A stretch of 32,797 nucleotides of DNA from Candidatus Thorarchaeota archaeon (GTDB lineage: Archaea; Asgardarchaeota; Thorarchaeia; Thorarchaeales; Thorarchaeaceae), in the NCBI GenBank assembly GCA_029210805.1, contig JARGGA010000005.1:1-32797 (forward strand), read 5' to 3'. Below the pieces are notes generated by a model that was not told where the DNA came from, did not search any database, and saw only the letters and a list, made by a program, of their open reading frames with translations. Below, one piece after another: positions 10,801 through 17,618 of the stretch (position 1 is its first letter; each line of letters starts with the position of its first letter). The translations under genes were made by a program, and so were the position numbers.

Positions 10801-12770
10801 CTAGGCCTTAGACGCAATCGAGCCTCTGCCAGTTTTGGTTCAACGAACTGGTCTGCAAGATCAAGCCACAGAAACCTCGCATTGGGGATATTCATCTTCA
10901 TCTGATACAGTATCTGCAGTCCATGATAGTTTCGTGCGTTGTAGGCAGCTGAGGTTCCAGCAGATGTAGGGGACTCTCCTGTGAGATAGAGGATAAACCG
11001 CCTATCAGACTCCTCGTTCTGGTGAAAGGGATTGTAAGGTGGGCTCCAGGGTGATTCAACTCTCTTGCTTTGAGATTTCCTTAGAACTCTCTGTTTGTGA
11101 ATAACAAGAACAACTTTACAATCGGAATCATTTGATGGAGTGATGATGGTTCTTTTTACATTCCCCTTGATTTTCTTGAGAAACTCATATGCCTTGATAA
11201 CAAGTCCCTCAATGATTCGTCTAATCTGATTGATGTCTGTGATTGCCTCGATCATTATCGTGGCCCTGAATACATGGGCGGTTTCTTCTCCCGTGACCTC
11301 CTGAAATCTCTGAGCCAGTGCCTCTGCATAGATTGCGACCTGTGTTCGAGCGTTCTTATAGGGAGTAGAATCGACTATCGATTTCCATTCTTTCTCTTCC
11401 AGCGACCTATCCTGAAGAGGAAACTCAGCTATAACACGTTGAGGAATTCCATCTGTTCCTCTTGATTCTGATGCCTTTTGTATAGCATCAAGATACCACT
11501 TGTGTCCCATTCGTGTCTTGATCTCACAAGCTAATGCAGGTCGATAGAGTGCCTTTTTTCCATCCGTTGTCACAACTCTCTCCAGAAGTGTGATGTCCAC
11601 CTTCCCTCTTCCTGAGTCTGTATCCAGTGGTACTTCAGAAACAATGAGATATTCAGAGGATCTTGTGTATTCATGTCCCTGAAAGATGGCATCCCTCAAA
11701 TCCCAAGGGGTTGGAAAGAGATTCTCTATCCTCCGATGCATGATTGATCCTTTTAATTGACCTCTTTTGATTGCTTGCTCTCTTATGTATTCAACATCTT
11801 TCACTGTAATACATGGCTCGATAACACCAGGCGATCTGTAGAAGCCCGTCTGTTTGAGTCGTTTTATTTCCCGCAACACTGGAGAATCTCCATACAACTG
11901 AAGGAATTCATCATATTGAACATCAGTAAAGTCTATAGAAACCTCTCCCTGATCATATTCAAGAGTGCTAGTGACGCTCCTATCCACCCTCATGGTAGGT
12001 TGATATCCAGCATCTGTGATCAGATCTTTTACTTTGCCAAGGGCTTCAATTATTCCATTCCTGAACCCAAGTCTTCCGCAGTTGTACTCTGAATAGATGT
12101 GTTCCAGATAGGGTCTTGTCAGAAGCAGTAGGAGATTACTATAACGAGAAGTTTCCCTTTCTGGCACATCATGAATTGTACAAAATGTTGCAAGATACTC
12201 ATTGTGGCTTCTTGCTGCATCTCCAAAGTCCAATGAAGGAAGGTCTGGATGGGAGAGAATCACTCTAGGACCAAAGGATGTCCCCTCATATCCTGCTACA
12301 CGGAACTTCCTCCTCTTTACACCATCTCTCCGAGTTCTTGTTCCAAATTTGATCGACTTAGGGAGTGGAAAGTCCATCTCAGAAAACTCTCTCAGGTTGG
12401 CACCACAGATATTCTGTCGTGCATTATGAGGTCCTACTGTACCATCCGAGTTCCTTTGCCTCTGAACTTCTGTAAATCCAAACTCAGCCGCTTTTTCATT
12501 CAGCATCTTGAGATTGTTATCTCTGATCTGCGGCTCAGCCTTTAGAATATAGGAGTAATCAGGGTTTCCTCGTTCTTTAGTGAGGAGATATACCTGACGG
12601 GCAATCTTCCAGATTTCATCCGAGCTTCTGTAGTGTTTCGATGTTGTCTTGTTCTTGATTGCCCTCTGTAGTTGCACTGTTGAAGAGAGACCTGTCTGCA
12701 TTGCGATAGAGATTACTCTCTCTGGATGTATGGGGAGTGGTCGTGCAGGTCGTCCTCTTCGTCTTGGCAT
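7860..12770 (-). CDS. giant (1636 aa) RecB-like PD-(D/E)XK nuclease-domain protein with AT-hook-like N-terminus and degenerate P-loop-like region, copy 2
   Basis: N-terminal MPRRRGRPARP (RGRP core); E..GKVDITLL..ACEIKTR (E378/D392/E416xK418) and following RTQVAIYAEAL (QxxxY-like); about residues 590-780 resemble a RecA-like fold without the Walker A Lys. Confidence 0.85.
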   Translation of the reverse strand: MPRRRGRPARPLPIHPERVISIAMQTGLSSTVQLQRAIKNKTTSKHYRSSDEIWKIARQVYLLTKERGNPDYSYILKAEPQIRDNNLKMLNEKAAEFGFTEVQRQRNSDGTVGPHNARQNICGANLREFSEMDFPLPKSIKFGTRTRRDGVKRRKFRVAGYEGTSFGPRVILSHPDLPSLDFGDAARSHNEYLATFCTIHDVPERETSRYSNLLLLLTRPYLEHIYSEYNCGRLGFRNGIIEALGKVKDLITDAGYQPTMRVDRSVTSTLEYDQGEVSIDFTDVQYDEFLQLYGDSPVLREIKRLKQTGFYRSPGVIEPCITVKDVEYIREQAIKRGQLKGSIMHRRIENLFPTPWDLRDAIFQGHEYTRSSEYLIVSEVPLDTDSGRGKVDITLLERVVTTDGKKALYRPALACEIKTRMGHKWYLDAIQKASESRGTDGIPQRVIAEFPLQDRSLEEKEWKSIVDSTPYKNARTQVAIYAEALAQRFQEVTGEETAHVFRATIMIEAITDINQIRRIIEGLVIKAYEFLKKIKGNVKRTIITPSNDSDCKVVLVIHKQRVLRKSQSKRVESPWSPPYNPFHQNEESDRRFILYLTGESPTSAGTSAAYNARNYHGLQILYQMKMNIPNARFLWLDLADQFVEPKLAEARLRLRPRRCTPEEEVKAHYDHIRNFFEQIEVKAHLNSILSHLYDDGLEPTFDIEKEPDRPLVIVVSGIDVLKNATPETHRNQLQIILDRLLASLPDEDDTTVLWFDSPVPSAEKSIPYATRALLPYYSSSSLAEYTTEVVWNLPSPPRSAVEPEKWTLPSIGDTPIYDDIRLIVTHTREKVDIRFESIPSLQGWSKRFKNQGSGLVYRERTEKNAFPEKDLRERMKLLALTLIPYIVRLNPKNKFLGELSKTLEEQYDELIQEFKGSPEDVIVSVETTDNPPSIGPSTLALLRFRQPDIRSGKAYVAMTLGRINSQRLYRSPLKLQTRPRQRSEAPELISDASVIEEKLESEWVLGIEFQSGETGTHRWTVLQDPKKSSRMLVGCFSNRPSKEDEYWAETKQEILVQQTLDDILGYKQVIIACRETEQGLEVWFIDPDNDDREFGGLLEVIRKGYSSVSQLQGIKLTEAQSITEPPLDFRLPEEFYQRVSDALRRYLNSVTSPISISVLLEREEDVCRVAFVDKDGDILQEVEHESVPDLLRLLRWPMIHAGPMYTDAGEYVTWNVFDDIKYSNLDFLRPYIIFSATRATPEELPSRVSQFFEDAEELTVEIEHDESVCPIALGKEDEHGACWYIKLPADAPKRLERQLDGYKTGREIHGLLAPRCIWSGKLYKLEVSFSHKADTPECMVFQEEKWIRLLLREFDHVLSSVPPGSYLRAEEEEWVVSITSGKREVGWYAISTATGKPFHPFYTTYEFDFTNDLKEEKGRILTLILERVGITLDEINNLQEAEKRLTKILEADGFGVTSPPCEVTIEYTDSQYSVILSLDSDIRSLEIRRESFDIDKTDTREKVEEGFSDLFSHEWSSCFNIINEEDANRQFKEALDSFGLSNSCDDPQDEDGTGPLQLRVYEEYDCLKWIVRDEQGEKVADGVFLYDAVESISVYSIEEIRNLIEAEVKEMKERIANLDEVLESELEEVIEELGES

Positions 12771-12911
12771 CTCATTCTTCTATATCCTTTTTTGCTATTT
12801 AACTTCAATAGGTGAGAGTATTTATATTGTATTTATTTCTTTAAAATCGTATATGAGTGTTGAAATTTAGTGTTCTAAATATTAAATAATTAGCTAATTA
12901 ATAACTCTCAT

Positions 12912-12926
12912 AACTTTATATATTCA
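12912..12926 (+). repeat. direct repeat unit 1 AACTTTATATATTCA (TATA-box-like)
   Basis: Exact 15-bp match to 13009-13023, 97 bp apart. Confidence 0.75.
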
Positions 12927-12954
12927 TTGACTGTATCAATGTACGAGGTTAAAT

Positions 12955-12978
12955 TCCTCTTCCTGAACAAGAAGAGGA
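12955..12978. repeat. hairpin TCCTCTTC-ctgaacaa-GAAGAGGA upstream of tnpB
   Basis: 8-bp perfect inverted repeat; followed by a second hairpin CTGACC...GGTCAG at 12989-13008. Confidence 0.7.
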
Positions 12979-13008
12979 GTGAACTCAACTGACCAGAAAC
13001 TGGGTCAG

Positions 13009-13023
13009 AACTTTATATATTCA
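13009..13023 (+). promoter_or_regulatory. TATA box of tnpB-like gene (second copy of 15-bp direct repeat)
   Basis: CTTTATATA centred about 25 bp before the ATG at 13038, fitting a leaderless archaeal transcript. Confidence 0.6.
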
Positions 13024-13037
13024 GAAGGCGAAATTCA

Positions 13038-14729
13038 ATGGCTCGTTCCAAAGGTGTAATAATCTCTGTCAAGGTTCCTATCAAATGGGAAGTAATGACA
13101 GAGAGGACTAGGCAGAGGCTTAGACAGACCGTTGGAAGGGACACTAGGGTGATTCGTGCATTTCTTGGAATAATAGAACAACATGAAGACGAGTTGCTAA
13201 CGGGAAAGAACAGACAAAGAATTAGCGACGGCAAGCTGGACCAGCATACCATGACCGCGCTTAGGATGAATCCGGGTTATGAACAGAGAACGAACGTTCC
13301 ACATGACTTCAAGGTCCGATTTCCCCGAATCTCACAGAATGAATTGATTGAATGTCGACAAACCGCAGTTGCACTCTATGAGAGTTATCTCAAACTAAAT
13401 GCAAAAAATGGAGTGCGTGCTTCAAGACCTACTTCGATTAATGCGACTAGAAGAATACCACGCTGGGTCTTTTCTCGAAGGTTCAGTCTGATAGAAAAGA
13501 AAACCTCTGTCACTCGATGGTGGCTTGATATCAGGGATGCTCTTGACTCTGTGAGAGAGGGAAGAATCCATCATGATAGACTGAGTATTCCTCTCAAGGT
13601 GTCTCCATTTCACCTCAACCAGATAAGACGAGGTGAAGTAAAGGCACTACAGATCTTCACTGACAGGAATCGAAAATGGTGGGTGAGTCTTGCGGTGCGA
13701 ATAGACATCGACGAACTTCAAGAGAATGGCCTTCCAGCAGCTATCCTTGGTGTTGATCTTGGAGTTGAGAAAGCTGTTTGTTCTACCCTCCTTACTCCTG
13801 AAAAAGTACGGGAAACAAGATACTTCGTACAAAAAGAAAAGGTCAAAATTATCAAGAAGTATGATTGCATTGTTGCAGACCTACAGAGAAATATGCACAC
13901 TCGACAGAATGAAGGACTACCTAATGATAGAGTTGCTGAGAAACTCCGTCGTTTACGCTCAAAGAGAGAGAATGTATCTCGGGAATATGACCGAGTCCTT
14001 GTTCGTCAACTTCTCGACTATATCTCAGAACTGTCCAAGAAATACACACTCTATGTAGCCATTGGTCGTCTGAAGAATATTCGAGTTCGTGCAAAGCGAG
14101 GAAACTACCAAGGACGAAGGTTCAGGGGCATGATACACTCATGGGCCTTTGCAAGGATAACTGACAGTCTGAAACACGGGCTGGCTCAGCTAGGATGGAA
14201 TGTTGATGGAAAGGATGCTCGTTTTAGAGATGTCCCTGAGGCTTGGACCTCCATCATGTGCTGGAAGTGTGGAAGCAAGGGTACGAGACCCAAGCAGAAC
14301 TACTTCCACTGTCCATCCTGCGGTCATAAGACCAATGCTGATAGGAACGGTAGTATTAACATCGCTGCACGACTCCTTACGCTCACAAAGTCACTGCACT
14401 CTGTGAGAGGACTAGGCAAGTGGGATAGTGCGATTGTCAAGGCAAAATCACGAAGCTCACGACTGAAAGCCCAACCGAGAATCTCGAAGAGATTGTCAAG
14501 AGGGAAGTCCTTACTCTCCAAACAAGAACCAACATCAGGTTCTGGAGAGTCCGCGGCCGTTCACTATGTCCAGTCGGACCTTGTTAGTATCAGTGATGGT
14601 GCTGGGAAGGGTGATAATGACCCTGCTGTGGAAAAAACTGTGGAAACGCTCACTGTCGCTGGAAGTGATGAATCAGCACAAAGACAGGAGAAAGAGGCCA
14701 GGTCTGTAGGAGGGATTCCATCTCAATGA
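13038..14729 (+). CDS. tnpB: TnpB-like (IS200/IS605 OrfB family) RuvC/zinc-ribbon protein
   Basis: AILGVDLGVEKAV (RuvC-I), LYVAIGRLKNIR (RuvC-II position), CWKCGS...FHCPSCGHKTNADRNGSINIAAR (zinc ribbon and RuvC-III). Confidence 0.88.
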   Translation: MARSKGVIISVKVPIKWEVMTERTRQRLRQTVGRDTRVIRAFLGIIEQHEDELLTGKNRQRISDGKLDQHTMTALRMNPGYEQRTNVPHDFKVRFPRISQNELIECRQTAVALYESYLKLNAKNGVRASRPTSINATRRIPRWVFSRRFSLIEKKTSVTRWWLDIRDALDSVREGRIHHDRLSIPLKVSPFHLNQIRRGEVKALQIFTDRNRKWWVSLAVRIDIDELQENGLPAAILGVDLGVEKAVCSTLLTPEKVRETRYFVQKEKVKIIKKYDCIVADLQRNMHTRQNEGLPNDRVAEKLRRLRSKRENVSREYDRVLVRQLLDYISELSKKYTLYVAIGRLKNIRVRAKRGNYQGRRFRGMIHSWAFARITDSLKHGLAQLGWNVDGKDARFRDVPEAWTSIMCWKCGSKGTRPKQNYFHCPSCGHKTNADRNGSINIAARLLTLTKSLHSVRGLGKWDSAIVKAKSRSSRLKAQPRISKRLSRGKSLLSKQEPTSGSGESAAVHYVQSDLVSISDGAGKGDNDPAVEKTVETLTVAGSDESAQRQEKEARSVGGIPSQ

Positions 14730-14735
14730 TGACAG

Positions 14736-14772
14736 ACAATGCTCTTGCTCATTGTAAATTCTTCGTGAATTT
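14736..14772. repeat. two tandem hairpins just 3' of tnpB (ACAATG..CATTGT 14736-14755; AAATTC..GAATTT 14756-14772)
   Basis: Two perfect 6-bp inverted repeats starting 7 nt after the tnpB stop; candidate right-end/omega-RNA structure. Confidence 0.5.
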
Positions 14773-14939
14773 GCAAAGTGGTGACACTGGCAGGAGAAGG
14801 GCGGAACACAGAAGTTTCTTGTTGGTGTTCACTCACATCAAATGCAAGAAATAGGTTATCTGCAAACTTTTAATATAGGCTTCATTTGTGCTGTGGCATC
14901 TAGCCCCTTCGCCAGTCATCGTATTGGTGGTTATTAATC

Positions 14940-15482
14940 ATGACCGAAGCAGATGGAAAGGACGGCCCTCCGGCTGTATTGGTAGACCCAATAGACATGT
15001 CAAAACTCGATCCCAAATTTGGAGCCGTGATAAAGAGCATGCCTAATGGTGATGAGTTAACTGCATGTTTTGCGTGTTCTACATGTACTGCAGCATGTCC
15101 TATCGCGAATGTTTGGCAATACAAGCCGCATCAGCTTATTCGAATGATAATCTTAGGAATGTGTGAAGAGGTGTTATCCTCTGACGAAATATGGCTATGC
15201 TTGACTTGCTTCCAATGTCAAGAGCGATGTCCTCAGAAAGTAAGGGTCACTGACATCTTCTTTGACTGTAAGAATTTGGCTGCAGAAGAAGGAAAGATAC
15301 CCGAGAATATTGTTGGCCTTGCAAAAACGCTGATGGAAAAGGGTCAACTCTATGAAGTAACCGCAGACTGGGAAAGAGAGGATATGGATTTAGAACCTGC
15401 TGTCCCTGGTCTTTCAACAGATGAGTTTAGGGCAATAATCAAAGATACCCGATCTGGTAAGATTGTTGGAGGAAAGGAATAG
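14940..15482 (+). CDS. hdrC: heterodisulfide reductase subunit C-like 4Fe-4S protein
   Basis: Two CxxCxxCxxxCP-type motifs: CFACSTCTAACP and CLTCFQCQERCP. Confidence 0.85.
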   Translation: MTEADGKDGPPAVLVDPIDMSKLDPKFGAVIKSMPNGDELTACFACSTCTAACPIANVWQYKPHQLIRMIILGMCEEVLSSDEIWLCLTCFQCQERCPQKVRVTDIFFDCKNLAAEEGKIPENIVGLAKTLMEKGQLYEVTADWEREDMDLEPAVPGLSTDEFRAIIKDTRSGKIVGGKE

Positions 15483-15483
15483 A

Positions 15484-16350
15484 ATGCCGTCATACAATCT
15501 CTATATGGGTTGCAGTGTACCTGCTAATTACCCAAACTATGAAGCTGCAATGATCAAGGTAGGTAACGCCTTTGGGATGGAACTCAACTATATGGAAGGC
15601 GTATCTTGTTGTGGCAGTCCAAACCTTAGAGCATTTGATTATATGGGATGGTTGATTGTTAATGCAAGAACCCTAGCTATTGGAGAGAAAAATGGTCATG
15701 ATATTCTTACACCCTGCAATGGTTGCTTTGGGTCATTGAAGGATGTGTATCATTTTCTCAAGCATAATAAGTCATACAGAGAAGAAGTCAATAAGGTGCT
15801 AAAGAAGGAGGGTCTGGAATTCAAAGGTACCTCCAAACCACGACATTTTGTGGAGGCGCTCTATTCTGATATTGGTATTGAGCAAATACAAAAGAAAATC
15901 ACCAAACCCTTAGACGGCGTGGGAATAGCCATTCATTATGGATGCCATGTTCTCCGACCTGAGGACGTTACTGAGTTTTCTCCTGAGATACTTGATGAAC
16001 TTGTGAGAGTAACAGGCGCCACAGTCATTGACTATCCATTATGGAAGCAGTGTTGTGGAGCAACTGTATTGCCGGTTGATGAGGATTTAGCAATCAGATT
16101 AGCACGTGACAAGCTGAAGTCCATGACTGAAGCTGGTGCAGTGTTTGCCACTGTAGTTTGTCCAGCATGTGGAAATCAATTGGATTTGCAACAGTTGGGA
16201 CTCAAAGACTCATATGGAGAAGAATACAATCTTCCAGTTTTATTGTATCCCCAAATACTAGGTCTTGCCATGGGAATGGATGATGATGAAGTTGGACTCT
16301 CAATGAACCGTGTAGCTGCGGATGAGATCATGAACCATTTGACGGAATGA
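15484..16350 (+). CDS. hdrB: heterodisulfide reductase subunit B-like (two CCG domains)
   Basis: GCSVPANYPNYE...CCGSP...CNGC and GCHVLRP...CCGAT...CPACG. Confidence 0.88.
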   Translation: MPSYNLYMGCSVPANYPNYEAAMIKVGNAFGMELNYMEGVSCCGSPNLRAFDYMGWLIVNARTLAIGEKNGHDILTPCNGCFGSLKDVYHFLKHNKSYREEVNKVLKKEGLEFKGTSKPRHFVEALYSDIGIEQIQKKITKPLDGVGIAIHYGCHVLRPEDVTEFSPEILDELVRVTGATVIDYPLWKQCCGATVLPVDEDLAIRLARDKLKSMTEAGAVFATVVCPACGNQLDLQQLGLKDSYGEEYNLPVLLYPQILGLAMGMDDDEVGLSMNRVAADEIMNHLTE

Positions 16351-16363
16351 GGTATGATATCTG

Positions 16364-17614
16364 ATGTCGAATCCGGTCCTCATCATAGGCGCTGGAGTGG
16401 CAGGTCTCACCGCTGCGGTGGAACTTGCAGACTCAGGAGTTCCCACTATCGTTGTAGAAAGACTTCCGACGATTGGAGGAAATGCATTGGATCTTTACAA
16501 GGCATTTCCAACTGATGATTGCTTCTATTGTTTCGAAGGCAATCGTTGGCGTCCAGGTATCAGAAAATGTTTCTACAGAAGTGCACTCACTGACCAGCCA
16601 AATATAGACCTCAAAATCAACTCATATGTTGAGAATATTGCAGGAGAAGCAGGAAAGTTCGATGTTACAATACACATTGAACCAGAATATGTCGAAGCCA
16701 AGAAGTGCATCATGTGTGGACTCTGTATGGAACACTCAGACGCATTTTCACTGGTATCCCCTCAGTGTCAGCCACAGGCAGTGACTTATGATGCATCTAA
16801 AGCAAATGAAGGCGATAAGAAAGCTGCCGAGGAGTGTCCAACTAAGGCAATCAATCTGGATGCTGAAGCTCGAGATGAAACAGTGAAGGTTTCAGACATT
16901 GTTATCGCAACTGGTTATCACGAGATGAAGCCAGTCAATATTGATGAATATGCATATGGAAAGTATCCGAATGTAGTAACTCAACTCGAACTGGCTCAAA
17001 TATTGGATCCAAATGGTGCTACAGGGGGTAAGCTCCTTCGCCCATCAGATGGAAAGCCTACAACACGAGTAATGATGGTACAATGTGTTGGAAGTAGAGA
17101 TGAGAATTACTATCCATTCTGTTCCAAGATATGTTGTGTATTTGCCCTCAAACATGCAAACATTATTGCCGAGGAGCGTGATGCGAGTAATATTAGTGTC
17201 GTCTACATGGATATCAGAACCTATGACTCACACGAACGCTACTACCGAGAGGCCAGACAAAATGGCGTTGAATTCGTTCGTGGAAGAGTGGCAAGGATTG
17301 AACCACGAGATGATGACACACTTGATATCATCGTGTACGATTCGCTATTAGACAAATACCTCAAGTTTCCAGTAGACCTTTTTGTATTGTCATCAGCTCT
17401 AGAACCTCCTGAAGGTGGAGAGAAGATAATCGAATCACTTGGGCTAAAAGTTGCAAGCGGCTTCATTGCCCCTGCAGACCTTGTTTCAGAAAATGAAGTT
17501 GTAGCCGGAAACCATGTCTATGCGTGTGGAGCTGCTTTGGGACCAGCTGAGGTTCCCGAAAGTGTTACACAAGCAAGAGCAGTGGTTTCAAAGATTCTCC
17601 AAGGGAGGAAGTGA
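16364..17614 (+). CDS. hdrA: HdrA-like FAD-dependent subunit (416 aa)
   Basis: VLIIGAGVAGLTAAVELADSGVPTIVVE Rossmann motif; MVQCVGSRDENYYPFCSKICCVFALKHA typical of HdrA. Confidence 0.85.
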   Translation: MSNPVLIIGAGVAGLTAAVELADSGVPTIVVERLPTIGGNALDLYKAFPTDDCFYCFEGNRWRPGIRKCFYRSALTDQPNIDLKINSYVENIAGEAGKFDVTIHIEPEYVEAKKCIMCGLCMEHSDAFSLVSPQCQPQAVTYDASKANEGDKKAAEECPTKAINLDAEARDETVKVSDIVIATGYHEMKPVNIDEYAYGKYPNVVTQLELAQILDPNGATGGKLLRPSDGKPTTRVMMVQCVGSRDENYYPFCSKICCVFALKHANIIAEERDASNISVVYMDIRTYDSHERYYREARQNGVEFVRGRVARIEPRDDDTLDIIVYDSLLDKYLKFPVDLFVLSSALEPPEGGEKIIESLGLKVASGFIAPADLVSENEVVAGNHVYACGAALGPAEVPESVTQARAVVSKILQGRK

Positions 17615-17618
17615 TTAA

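Noticed and set aside
12249-12545. 98-aa plus-strand ORF and other small + ORFs inside 7860-12770
   Set aside because: All are antisense to the continuous 1636-aa frame and lack motifs.
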